Positions 1-7,212 of a DNA stretch of 11,818 nucleotides are shown in pieces (the first letter of the stretch is position 1; each line of letters opens with the position of its first letter). The notes beneath the pieces were generated by a model. The model was not told the origin of the DNA. It saw only the letters and a program-made list of their open reading frames with translations, and made no database searches. This stretch comes from Ignavibacteriales bacterium (lineage in GTDB: Bacteria; Bacteroidota; Ignavibacteria; Ignavibacteriales; Ignavibacteriaceae), in assembly GCA_027349615.1 (NCBI GenBank), contig DAIEML010000055.1:1-11818 (forward strand), in the 5' to 3' direction. The translations under genes and the position numbers were made by a program.

Positions 1-1
1 A

Positions 2-106
2 TTATTAAATACAGCTATGAAATCGGGAGCGGTTGATTTTATTTTAAAGCCATTTTCTCCTTCTGAATTAATCTCAAAAATAAAAAATAATTTATTGCGA
101 AAGTAA
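2..106 (+). CDS. Response regulator receiver domain, C-terminal fragment
   Basis: This is the last 34 codons of a gene that begins before the window; the frame is open from base 2 to the TAA at 104-106. The translation contains AMKSGAVDFILKPFSPSEL, which matches the end of a CheY-like receiver domain: the alpha4/beta5 region with the GA-x-D-F-I motif, the conserved Lys-Pro pair (KP), and then the alpha5 helix. The protein ends with helix 5 (ISKIKNNLLRK), so no output domain follows the receiver. It is either a stand-alone receiver or a protein with its output domain at the N-terminus. The next gene starts 23 bp downstream on the same strand, so it probably belongs to the HEAT-repeat/glycosyltransferase operon and could control it by phosphorylation. 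The family call is confident; the role is inferred from position. Confidence 0.8.
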   Translation, partial: LLNTAMKSGAVDFILKPFSPSELISKIKNNLLRK

Positions 107-118
107 AGAGTAGAATTT

Positions 119-123
119 GAAGG
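119..123 (+). promoter_or_regulatory. Ribosome binding site supporting a TTG start
   Basis: GAAGG lies 6 nt before the TTG at 130-132. An in-frame TGA at 118-120 closes the frame just upstream. The first in-frame ATG is at 220 and would remove the membrane segment, so this site decides the start. Confidence 0.6.
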
Positions 124-129
124 TATAAA

Positions 130-1200
130 TTGTTATCTGATTATATTTATCATCTGGTTATATTGGCAATTTTATTTCTTCTCTTTTTAAGCTACCTGCT
201 TATAATAATCGTATTGATAATGCGCATTTTAAATAGCTTTCGCAGCAATCGAGAGAAAAGATTTCTTAAGGAATGGGAAATTTTAGTATTTGCATGTTTA
301 GAAAATGATCCTTCTGTTCGAGAATTACTTAACAAAATTCCAAAACGGAAATACAAATATTTTTTAGAATATGTTCGCGAATATTTAATAACGTTAAGCG
401 GAGAAGATTTTTTAAAACTTTCCAGATTAATTACTTCAACAAATTTTTCTAGTTATCTTTTAAAAAGATTAAATTCATCCAATACTAACAAAGTGATTTT
501 CTCATCATTTTTTATTGGGATATCAAACATCGAAGAAGCTAAACCATTACTACTTCATAAAATTAAAACTCATAATGAACAGATATTTTTTAGCTGCGCT
601 TCTGCCCTTGCAAAAATGAATTCGTATGAAAGTCTTGGTATAATTTTAGAGGAATTCAATCAATACAAGCAATTCGGATATGAATATTTACTTTTAATTC
701 TTACTGAATATGATGAGAAAATCTGTGAAGAAATAATTCCATTAATAAAGCCTAATCAGCCTGAACAACTAATTATAACTTTTATCCGATTGCTAAGATT
801 TTATAAATATTACAACGGCGGCCAATCTGTCCTTACAACTTTAATTTACTCTTACTCAAAAGAAATTATTATTGAATGTTTAAGATTCATTGAAGAGACT
901 AAATATATTAACGCAATATCGGCAGTAAGCAGATTGATTGAACACAGTAAACCGGAAATTAAAAGTCAAGCAATTAAAACGCTGGTAAGATTAGATAATA
1001 AAAATTTTGAAGATAAAATATATTCCAAGCTTTTTGAAAATAATTATGATGTCCAATATCAGGCCGCATATGCATTATTAAATTTCTGCGAAGATGGTGA
1101 AGATAGATTATCTGAATTAGCTTATGATGTTCAAAAAAGCAGCACTTCTGCAATTTCAAGAATGTTATTAAGTGAAAAGAAGATTAAGGACGGAAAATGA
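130..1200 (+). CDS. Membrane-anchored HEAT-repeat-like protein
   Basis: This 356-residue protein has one strongly hydrophobic segment at about residues 8-34, followed by a basic stretch (RSNREKRFLKEWE) that would place the rest in the cytoplasm. The remainder is almost wholly alpha-helical. It contains degenerate paired-helix repeats of the HEAT/Armadillo kind, clearest at about 136-176 and 256-330 (for example EIKSQAIKTLVRLDN and DVQYQAAYALLNF). HEAT solenoids are protein-protein scaffolds without catalytic activity. The start is TTG at 130, supported by GAAGG and an upstream in-frame stop. The gene overlaps the glycosyltransferase by four bases (ATGA), which indicates translational coupling and suggests the two proteins act together at the inner membrane. 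A natural guess is a scaffold or regulatory partner of the synthase that receives a signal from the upstream response regulator. That role is inference; the fold call is fairly secure. Confidence 0.7.
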   Translation: MLSDYIYHLVILAILFLLFLSYLLIIIVLIMRILNSFRSNREKRFLKEWEILVFACLENDPSVRELLNKIPKRKYKYFLEYVREYLITLSGEDFLKLSRLITSTNFSSYLLKRLNSSNTNKVIFSSFFIGISNIEEAKPLLLHKIKTHNEQIFFSCASALAKMNSYESLGIILEEFNQYKQFGYEYLLLILTEYDEKICEEIIPLIKPNQPEQLIITFIRLLRFYKYYNGGQSVLTTLIYSYSKEIIIECLRFIEETKYINAISAVSRLIEHSKPEIKSQAIKTLVRLDNKNFEDKIYSKLFENNYDVQYQAAYALLNFCEDGEDRLSELAYDVQKSSTSAISRMLLSEKKIKDGK

Positions 1201-2597
1201 TAATTTTCTATTACTTAATCGTAACATATAATTATATACTTTTAATTTATTCTATTTCAATTGGTACAATCTATCTTCTGTTAAACTTTCTTTCGTTTAA
1301 AAGGATTCTTCAATACAAACACAAAATGGCCTATGTCGATTTGAAGAAAATATTTAAATTCCAGAACTACAAACCGATCTCGATAATAGTTCCCGCATAC
1401 AATGAAGAAAACACAATAGTTGAAAGTATCAAATCACTGCTCCAATTAGAATATCCAGAATTTCAATTAATAATTGTTAATGATGGATCTGCAGATAATA
1501 CATTGGAAAAAATATTTAATAATTTTTCCATTCGTCAAGTATCTTTTATTCCGCTTTATAAACTTGAATCAAAGCCAATCAAAGCTGTTTATATGTCTCA
1601 TATTTATCCTTCATTAGTTGTTGTAGATAAAGAAAACGGAGGCAAAGCCGATGCAATAAACGCAGGAGTTAACATTGCTAAAAATCCTTTGGTTACAGTT
1701 ATTGATGCTGATTCAATTCTTGAAAGAGATTGTTTGCTAAAAATTGTTCGTCCATTTATTGAAAATGAAAATATAATTGCTGTAGGTGGGACAATTAGAG
1801 TTGCAAATGGCTGCGATATTTCTCATGGAAATATTTTAAATGTTAAAATAGCAAAATCATGGCTTGCAAGATTTCAAACAATTGAATACTTAAGAGCGTT
1901 TTTATTCGGCAGAAATGGATTTGATGTTCTCAACAGCGTTATGATTATTTCAGGAGCTTTCAGTTGTTTTTCTAAAGATGCATTAGTTAAAATCGGCGGT
2001 TATTTAAAAGGTTCTATTGGCGAGGATATGGAAATAATTATTAGAATGCATGAGAAATTTAGAATTGAAAATCCCAAAACTAAAATTACTTTTATCCCGG
2101 ATCCAGTTTGTTGGACTGAAGTTCCAGAACGCTTGAAGATTTTGCAAAGCCAAAGAATTAGATGGCAGATCGGTACAATCGATAGTTTAAAAATTCATAT
2201 GAATTTATTTTTCAATTCAAAATATAAAGCACTTGGATTAATTGTTTTTCCATATTATATAATTTTTGAAATGATTGGACCAATAATTGAAATTACCGGC
2301 TACTTTGTTTTTTTCTTTTCATTTTTGTTTAATGTTGTATCGACTTCATTTGCGATTGCCTTTTTATCAGTCGTAATTCTTTACGGAATAGTTTTATCAA
2401 TTCTATCAGTAATTTTAGAAGAGATATCCTTCAAAAGATATCCTAAGGTTAAAGATTTATTTATTTTATTTGCGGCAGCTTTTTTTGAAAATTTTGGCTA
2501 TCGCCAATTGATTTCATGGTGGCGTTTTAAGGCTTTTATAAATTATATTACCGGAAAACGGAAATGGGGAAAAATGGAAAAGAAAGGATTTAATTAA
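1197..2597 (+). CDS. Processive family 2 glycosyltransferase (PgaC/BcsA-like polysaccharide synthase)
   Basis: This 466-residue inner-membrane enzyme should transfer sugars from a nucleotide-sugar donor onto a growing polysaccharide. The GT2 signatures are in order: IIVPAYNEEN (63-72), the DGS donor-site Asp at 96-98, GGKADAINAG (148-157), the DAD metal site at 170-172, GED (275-277) at the catalytic-base position, and QRIRW (319-323), the QxxRW motif typical of processive synthases. One membrane segment precedes the catalytic domain (about 3-36), and three or more follow (about 343-380, 383-408, 420-440). The C-terminus (WWRFKAFINYITGKRKWGKM) resembles that of PgaC-type enzymes. About 30 extra residues (112-142) lie between the DGS and GGKADA motifs. 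The start overlaps the HEAT-protein stop. The polymer cannot be deduced; poly-N-acetylglucosamine, cellulose-like and hyaluronan-like products are all possible. No deacetylase or outer-membrane porin gene lies alongside. Confidence 0.88.
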   Translation: MIIFYYLIVTYNYILLIYSISIGTIYLLLNFLSFKRILQYKHKMAYVDLKKIFKFQNYKPISIIVPAYNEENTIVESIKSLLQLEYPEFQLIIVNDGSADNTLEKIFNNFSIRQVSFIPLYKLESKPIKAVYMSHIYPSLVVVDKENGGKADAINAGVNIAKNPLVTVIDADSILERDCLLKIVRPFIENENIIAVGGTIRVANGCDISHGNILNVKIAKSWLARFQTIEYLRAFLFGRNGFDVLNSVMIISGAFSCFSKDALVKIGGYLKGSIGEDMEIIIRMHEKFRIENPKTKITFIPDPVCWTEVPERLKILQSQRIRWQIGTIDSLKIHMNLFFNSKYKALGLIVFPYYIIFEMIGPIIEITGYFVFFFSFLFNVVSTSFAIAFLSVVILYGIVLSILSVILEEISFKRYPKVKDLFILFAAAFFENFGYRQLISWWRFKAFINYITGKRKWGKMEKKGFN

Positions 2598-2606
2598 TTC
2601 TTTCTT
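2580..2606 (+). terminator. Hairpin overlapping the glycosyltransferase stop codon
   Basis: An 11-bp stem (2580-2590 with 2596-2606, one G-T wobble) encloses a 5-nt loop. The 3' arm is pyrimidine-rich (CTTTCTT). It spans the TAA at 2595-2597 and ends the first gene group. It has little GC and no clean T-run after it, so it is a weak terminator or a 3'-end stabilising structure at best. Confidence 0.35.
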
Positions 2607-2835
2607 AAGTAATATTTCATCAATAAGTTTTCTTCTCTAAATCTATTTAGATTAAATGTGGAAATAATTTTGGACTGATATTTATTTCTCTTCTAATTAA
2701 TTTATTCAATAAAATTTAAGGCTTTACTAACATATTATATCCAGGGGAAGTTCATAAATTCTATTTTCATTATTGACTTAGTTTAAATTTTACAAAATTA
2801 TAATTTCTCTTTTCATTTATTTTATAGGATAAATA
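2607..2835. other. Intergenic region between the polysaccharide and peptidase gene groups
   Basis: This very AT-rich gap separates two co-directional gene groups. I see no convincing short gene in it: the frames are interrupted often and no start has a good ribosome binding site. It is the natural place for the promoter of the downstream group. A short G-rich spot (CAGGGGAAG near 2743-2751) stands out but matches no element I can name. Confidence 0.6.
2773..2804 (+). promoter_or_regulatory. Possible promoter for the secreted-peptidase gene group
   Basis: TTGACT (2773-2778) and TATAAT (2799-2804) lie upstream of the gene starting at 2836, but with a 20-bp spacer. That is long for a standard sigma-70 promoter. 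The Bacteroidota consensus (TTG, then TAnnTTTG) fits only partly. In DNA this AT-rich, a TATAAT match carries little weight. Confidence 0.3.
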
Positions 2836-3756
2836 ATGAAAGGAAAAAAGCTTTTTTTTATTATCATTTCATTTGCACTTGCAATTAATATTAAAATATT
2901 TTCGCAAGATAGTATCTTTAAAGTTTTAGCAATAAAGGGAGAAATATTAATTGATAATGATAATTCCAATCTTTGGCAAAAACTGTCTATTGGTTCAAAT
3001 ATTATTGGAAAAGAGAAAATAAAATTAAGTAATGATTCATATCTTGGCTTAGCTTATTCACCAGGCGGTACTTTAGAATTAAAACAATCAGGAGAATATA
3101 ATTTTTCTCAATTAAAATATTTACTCAAATCAGATTATCATTCGATCAATAGAAAATTTTCTGATTTCGTTTTTAATGAACTTACAAAAAAAATTGGCAT
3201 GATTAAGGAGATGAAATCTGCCGGTACTGTTATCAGAGTAAGACCTAATAGTATTCCCGTCGCAATGCCATTTTCATCTTGCATAATTGATTCACAGATT
3301 ATTTTTAAATGGTATCCGACTTCAAAATCCTCAAACTATATTTTCAAGTTAATGAATTGCTCAAACAGAACAATTTATATGAAAGAAATAAATGACACTT
3401 CCCTTTTTATAAATCTAAACCCACTTTATCTTGAAAGTGACACAGCATATAAATGGTATGTTTATGAATTTGATAATCCAGAAATATCGTCCGACACTAT
3501 TTGTATTGTAAAATATTCCCAAAATAAAATTGAAGCAATCAAAGATTCATTAAATGAACTAAATAAAGAATTAGGAAATGATCCTTCCGCACTGAATCAA
3601 ATAATTTATTCTGAATTCTTTAAAAGGAATCAATTAAATATTGATGCAATGCGAGCTCTTGAAAAAGCAACAGCGTTGGAACCAACTGTTGAAGTTTATG
3701 AATATATGTTAAATGAGTTCTTCATTAATATGCGAATTGTTAAAATGACTGAGTGA
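2836..3756 (+). CDS. Exported FecR-like domain protein with Fn3-like and TPR-like parts
   Basis: This 306-residue protein begins with a Sec signal peptide, probably cleaved near FSQ (22-24). Residues about 28-95 look like a FecR-type beta domain: short strands with the pattern KGEI...LWQKLSIGSNI...KIKLSNDSYLGL...GGTLELKQSGEY. Residues about 140-226 form a beta-sandwich resembling Fn3, with an FKWYP turn and an AYKWYVYEF strand. Residues 228-305 are helical and hold one TPR-like pair (DAMRALEKATALEP). FecR-like domains outside iron regulation often sit in exported proteins encoded near CHAT or caspase-type peptidases, and here both a C1 and a C14 peptidase follow. It is probably a periplasmic binding or scaffold protein. 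Nothing catalytic is visible. AGGA at 2826-2829, 6 nt before the ATG, supports the start. The FecR-like call is by pattern only. Confidence 0.65.
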   Translation: MKGKKLFFIIISFALAINIKIFSQDSIFKVLAIKGEILIDNDNSNLWQKLSIGSNIIGKEKIKLSNDSYLGLAYSPGGTLELKQSGEYNFSQLKYLLKSDYHSINRKFSDFVFNELTKKIGMIKEMKSAGTVIRVRPNSIPVAMPFSSCIIDSQIIFKWYPTSKSSNYIFKLMNCSNRTIYMKEINDTSLFINLNPLYLESDTAYKWYVYEFDNPEISSDTICIVKYSQNKIEAIKDSLNELNKELGNDPSALNQIIYSEFFKRNQLNIDAMRALEKATALEPTVEVYEYMLNEFFINMRIVKMTE

Positions 3757-3771
3757 AAATATTATTCACTT
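3751..3771 (+). terminator. Small hairpin overlapping the stop of the FecR-like gene
   Basis: GAGTGAA (3751-3757) pairs with TTCACTT (3765-3771), including one G-T wobble, around a 7-nt loop and is followed by TTAAAT. A competing 9-bp inverted repeat (AATATTATT 3758-3766 with AATAATATT 3774-3782) overlaps it. It could weaken transcription into the next gene or protect the 3' end. It is not a strong terminator. Confidence 0.3.
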
Positions 3772-3823
3772 TAAATAATATTCATATTTTAAGAAGACGA
3801 ATTAATAATTTTAGACTGTTATT

Positions 3824-5197
3824 ATGCGTCACGAAAAGATTTATATAATTCTAATTCTAATTTTATTTAATCAGAAATACTTTGCACAACAATTTGGAAG
3901 AGGAATTCTACTTGATGATTCATTATACGCAAATAGTCCAGTTGCTGCACCATTGATGCGCGGAGATTATAGAGACGTTCCGCCAAGCTATTCACTCAAA
4001 GAATTTTCTCCAACTCCTGGTTATCAAGGGTTACATGGAACTTGTGCAGGCTGGTGTACGGCATATTCTGCAAGGACAGTCCTTGAAGCAATTAAAAATA
4101 GATGGAATCGTTTCTCAATTGACAGCAATGTTTTTTCGCCATCATTTGTTTATAACCAAATACGGACAAGTAAAGGATGTAACAACGGAACTTCTTTAGT
4201 TGACGCTTTAGATGTATTAAAAAAATATGGTTGTCAAAAAATGAGTGATTTTAGTTATGATTGCGAAAGAGAAGTAACTGAAAGCGACAAACAAAAAGCT
4301 TCTAACTACAAAATAATTGAATACAGAGAAATCGTTAATAACAAAACAAACAACAAAACTTTATTTGTAAAAAAAAGTATATCGAACGATCATCCGGTTG
4401 TTATCGCAATGAATTGCCCGCGCTCCTTTAATTATGCGAAAGAATTATGGGCACCCGACAGCAACGATTATAAACCAGGCTTTATGGATGGCCACGGAAT
4501 AACTGTAATCGGGTATGATGACTCTAAATTTAACGGTGCATTCGAATTAATAAATAGCTGGGGCACTTCTTGGGGAAAGAATGGTTTTACTTGGGTAAAA
4601 TATTCTGACTTTGATAAATTCTGCCGTTATGCATTTGAAGTTCTCGACAAAAATATTTTTTCTCCAAATTATCCGGATTTATCGGGTTCAATAAAATTTA
4701 TTGAAAGTGATGGGAATATTATTTCAACTACGTTTAATGGAAAATATTTTATAACAGATAAACCTTATAGCTCAGGAACATTATTTGAACTTAGAATTTC
4801 CAATAACGAACCCGCCTATGTTTACGCTCTTGGATCAGATACTACATATAAATTATCTAAGATTTTTCCTTTAACAGAAAGAATGGTGGCTTATCTTCCA
4901 TATAAAAAAAACAATATTGCAATTCCTGATGAAGATCATTTTAGTTTGATAGATGAAAAACCTGGTCCTGCATATTTTTGTTTTTTTTACTCAAAAAATA
5001 GTTTGGATGTAAATGCTATTATCAGCAAAGTTGAAAATGGTACTGGTAGTTTTTCAGAAAGAATAGAAAAAGCATTAAATAATATTAGAGTGGATAATTC
5101 GAAGATTAATTTAACAGACGGCAGTGAAATAAAATTCAGCGCTAAAAGCGATGATAAAATAGTTGTACCAATTATTGTTGTAATTCCAAAACCATAA
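3824..5197 (+). CDS. Secreted papain-like (C1) cysteine peptidase with C-terminal DUF4384-like domain
   Basis: This 457-residue protein has a short signal peptide (1 to about 21, ending YFA-Q). The papain-fold domain covers about 55-275. The oxyanion-hole Gln68 and nucleophile Cys74 sit in YQGLHGTCAGWC, catalytic His224 in DGHGITVIGYD, and Asn244 in LINSWGTSWG, so the catalytic set is complete. Only about 35 residues separate the signal peptide from the domain, far fewer than the roughly 100-residue propeptide of typical papains. Residues about 315-400 resemble DUF4384 (LFELRISNNEPAYVYALG..., IFPL, the LIDEKPGPAYF stretch), a module usually attached to caspase-like peptidases or kinases. The last 50 residues are a lysine/serine-rich beta tail. 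The start is the only ATG after an in-frame TAG at 3812; its ribosome binding site is weak. It lies 67 bp after the FecR-like gene and probably acts in the periplasm or at the cell surface. The substrate is unknown. Confidence 0.85.
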   Translation: MRHEKIYIILILILFNQKYFAQQFGRGILLDDSLYANSPVAAPLMRGDYRDVPPSYSLKEFSPTPGYQGLHGTCAGWCTAYSARTVLEAIKNRWNRFSIDSNVFSPSFVYNQIRTSKGCNNGTSLVDALDVLKKYGCQKMSDFSYDCEREVTESDKQKASNYKIIEYREIVNNKTNNKTLFVKKSISNDHPVVIAMNCPRSFNYAKELWAPDSNDYKPGFMDGHGITVIGYDDSKFNGAFELINSWGTSWGKNGFTWVKYSDFDKFCRYAFEVLDKNIFSPNYPDLSGSIKFIESDGNIISTTFNGKYFITDKPYSSGTLFELRISNNEPAYVYALGSDTTYKLSKIFPLTERMVAYLPYKKNNIAIPDEDHFSLIDEKPGPAYFCFFYSKNSLDVNAIISKVENGTGSFSERIEKALNNIRVDNSKINLTDGSEIKFSAKSDDKIVVPIIVVIPKP

Positions 5198-5220
5198 AAA
5201 AGATTTTATATTTTTAGAGT

Positions 5221-5225
5221 GAGGA
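5221..5225 (+). promoter_or_regulatory. Ribosome binding site of the interrupted small gene
   Basis: GAGGA lies 4 nt before the ATG at 5230. The same arrangement (GAGGA at 7204-7208, ATG at 7213) precedes the T9SS-substrate gene. It shows that translation should begin at 5230 and run into the in-frame TAA, rather than starting at the later TTG at 5530, which has no such site. Confidence 0.65.
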
Positions 5226-5229
5226 ATTT

Positions 5230-5727
5230 ATGAAAAAGGGATTTTTACTTTTTGTTTATTTCGCTTTACAATTTTTTGTTACAGATCTAATCTTTCCGCA
5301 AAATAATATTATAGCATAATTCGAACCCACATCTCATAGTGTAATAATTTATTATGAATTTGCCGGCGATAAATCGAGTGAATATGAAATATTTATAACA
5401 TTAAAAAAAACAACTGATCCAAATTTTAATTTTGAACCATCACAATTATCCGGCGATTATGGCAAAGGAAATTTTAGCGAGGGAAAAAGAAAAATCGTTT
5501 GGTACTTATCACCAAAGGAAGAAAGCACTTTGATTTCAGATGATTTTTACTTTGAACTTACCGCCAATGAAATTAAGAAAAGCGGCGGCATTCCTTGGTA
5601 TGTATACGTCGGCGGAGCTTTGCTAGGAGGCGGCACTGCAGCTGTTCTATTTTTAGGTAAAAAAAGTGAATCAACCTCATCATCTACTTTTAGCTTTCCA
5701 AAACCGCCATCAAGGCCAGGACAATAG
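5230..5727 (+). pseudogene. Small exported, C-terminally anchored beta-domain protein interrupted by an in-frame TAA
   Basis: From ATG 5230 the frame reads a signal peptide (MKKGFLLFVYFALQFFVTDL, then IFPQ) and meets TAA at 5317-5319 (codon 30). The same frame then stays open to the TAG at 5725-5727, giving 164 residues if the stop is ignored. Beyond the stop the sequence looks like a real protein: a beta-rich domain (SVIIYYEFAGDKSSEYEIF, LSGDYGKGNFSEGKRKIVWY), then GGIPWYVYVGGALLGGGTAA as a probable membrane helix, then a Ser/Pro-rich tail. The SGDYGKG...KIVW pattern recalls small beta domains seen in exported Bacteroidota proteins (from memory, family not named). One base change (to CAA, GAA or AAA) restores the gene. 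It may be a recent pseudogene, a sequencing error, or a recoded stop. It sits between the two peptidase genes, 32 bp after one and 16 bp before the other. Confidence 0.7.
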
Positions 5728-5743
5728 CTAGGAGAAATTTAAA

Positions 5744-7159
5744 ATGAAAATACTCATTATAACATTTTTATCAGTTTTATTTTGCCTTGATGTTAATGCT
5801 CAATTTAAAGGAAGAACTCAAGTCGGAAGGATAGTCCAGCAAAAAGAAATTAAATCGGAAGATAATTCACCTGTAATTACATTATTAGAACCCGAAATTA
5901 AAGAAGGCAAAGAATTAACAATCAGTGAAAAAGTTATAACAATTAGAGGTGTTATAAAACCACCTGACATAAACAAAATCTTGATAAATAATCAGAATGC
6001 AATTCTATTAGGCGGCGGAGAATTTTATTCAAATTATACTTTGAACTTTGGAAAGAATATAATAAGTATAAAAGTTTATGACAAAAAAGGAAATATAATT
6101 GAAAAAAGCATTTCTGTTTCTTGGAAACCTGATCTAACTGGACCTGTGATCAAAATAATTGAACCGCCGGTAACTCGCGGAATAAAAGCTGTTAGCAAGT
6201 CTGATGTTATTTTATTGAAGGGCGAAGCATATGATGAAAATGGTGTTTCTGAAGTTTTAGTTAATGAAAGGAAATCCGTTCTAAAACCATCCGGAGAATT
6301 CACCATCAATTTATTTTTGCAGCCAGGTGATAATCAATTAATTATTAGAGCGACTGATAACAAATCAAATGTAACAATAGATACTTTTTTCGTAACTCGA
6401 AAACTTGAATCAATTATAGCATCTGGAAAATATATTGCATTGGTAATTGGAATTAATTCCTATGAAGGTTATTGGACCCCGTTGAATAACGCTGTTAATG
6501 ATGCAAAAGCAATTTCAGAAATTCTGCAAAATGAATATTTGTTTGATACAGTTATTACTCTTGTTGATAAACAAGCAACAAGAAATAATATAATTCACGA
6601 ACTCGAATTACTTACAACAAATGTAAAAAGTAATGATAACGTGCTGATTTATTATTCAGGTCACGGACAATATAAAAAGGAACTAAATAAAGGTTATTGG
6701 GTTCCGGTAGATGCAAAGTCAAATTCGATTGCGGATTTTATATCCAACAACGAAGTAAAAACTTTCATGGGTGGAATTCCTTCTAAGCATACTCTTCTCA
6801 TTAGCGATGCCTGCTTTGCAGGAGATATTTTTAGAGGACGATCAACCGAAAGCGTTCCGTTCAATCCGAATAATTTAGAAAGGTATTATAGAGAAGTTTA
6901 CAGCAAGACTTCAAGACTTGCTTTAACTTCAGGCGGACTTGAAGAAGTTATGGATGCTGGAAAAGAAGGTCATTCTATTTTTACTTATTATCTAATCAAA
7001 GCGCTAAAAGAAAATAATAAAAAGCTTCTTGATTCTGGACAATTATTTAATGATTTCAGAATCGCAGTTGCAAATAATTCTGAACAAACGCCGCTTCTGC
7101 AAGTTATTCGAGATACCGGTGATGAAGGTGGACAATTTATTTTTGTTAGAAGAGATTAA
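5744..7159 (+). CDS. Exported caspase-like (C14) cysteine peptidase with two N-terminal Ig-like domains
   Basis: This 471-residue protein has a clear signal peptide (1-19, cleaved at VNA-Q). Two Ig/cadherin-like beta domains follow at about 42-128 and 133-219; each has the pattern I-x-I-x-G-x, a hydrophobic core and a G(K/D)N-x-(I/L)-x-I-(K/R) edge strand. The caspase p20 domain runs from about 228 (YIALVIGINSYEGYWTPLNN) to the end. The catalytic dyad is His307 in YYSGHGQY and Cys357 in SDACFAG, with TSGGLEEVMDAGKEGHSIFTYY after it, as in many bacterial caspase homologues. The signal peptide places it outside the cytoplasm, unlike intracellular death-type caspases. No DUF4384 is attached; that module is on the papain-like neighbour instead. 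AGGAG (5730-5734), 9 nt before the ATG, supports the start. The substrate and the way it is activated cannot be read from the sequence. Confidence 0.88.
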   Translation: MKILIITFLSVLFCLDVNAQFKGRTQVGRIVQQKEIKSEDNSPVITLLEPEIKEGKELTISEKVITIRGVIKPPDINKILINNQNAILLGGGEFYSNYTLNFGKNIISIKVYDKKGNIIEKSISVSWKPDLTGPVIKIIEPPVTRGIKAVSKSDVILLKGEAYDENGVSEVLVNERKSVLKPSGEFTINLFLQPGDNQLIIRATDNKSNVTIDTFFVTRKLESIIASGKYIALVIGINSYEGYWTPLNNAVNDAKAISEILQNEYLFDTVITLVDKQATRNNIIHELELLTTNVKSNDNVLIYYSGHGQYKKELNKGYWVPVDAKSNSIADFISNNEVKTFMGGIPSKHTLLISDACFAGDIFRGRSTESVPFNPNNLERYYREVYSKTSRLALTSGGLEEVMDAGKEGHSIFTYYLIKALKENNKKLLDSGQLFNDFRIAVANNSEQTPLLQVIRDTGDEGGQFIFVRRD

Positions 7160-7192
7160 CTGAAAGAATTCATCATTTTGTTTTTTTCAGTT
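7158..7192 (+). other. Inverted repeat between caspase-like and T9SS-substrate genes
   Basis: AACTGAAA (7158-7165) pairs with TTTCAGTT (7185-7192), and the pairing can extend inward to 11 bp with a G-T wobble. The first arm overlaps the caspase stop codon, and a run of seven T lies in the second arm. TTTCAG occurs twice in tandem (7185-7196). It could be an attenuator or weak terminator inside the gene group. The T-run is not after the stem, so it is not a textbook terminator. Confidence 0.3.
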
Positions 7193-7212
7193 TCAGAAGA
7201 TGTGAGGATTCT

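Noticed and set aside
974..1159. Open frame on the - strand inside the HEAT-like gene
   Set aside because: It lies wholly within a well-supported gene, has no recognisable domain, and its composition is what an antisense frame of AT-rich coding DNA gives.
5530..5727. A separate 65-residue gene starting at TTG 5530
   Set aside because: It has no ribosome binding site, starts in the middle of a beta domain, and is in the same frame as the well-supported start at 5230. It is the end of the interrupted gene.
6076..6309. Open frame on the - strand inside the caspase-like gene
   Set aside because: It lies opposite the second Ig-like domain and has no independent start signal or motif.
5744..7159. 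Caspase as part of an anti-phage or gasdermin cell-death system
   Set aside because: The protein has a signal peptide and no gasdermin-like, nucleotide-sensing or STAND partner lies nearby, so an intracellular defence role is not supported.
7185..7196. Tandem TTTCAG as a repeat element or binding site
   Set aside because: It has only two copies, one of them part of the inverted repeat, in low-complexity DNA. There is too little to call an operator.
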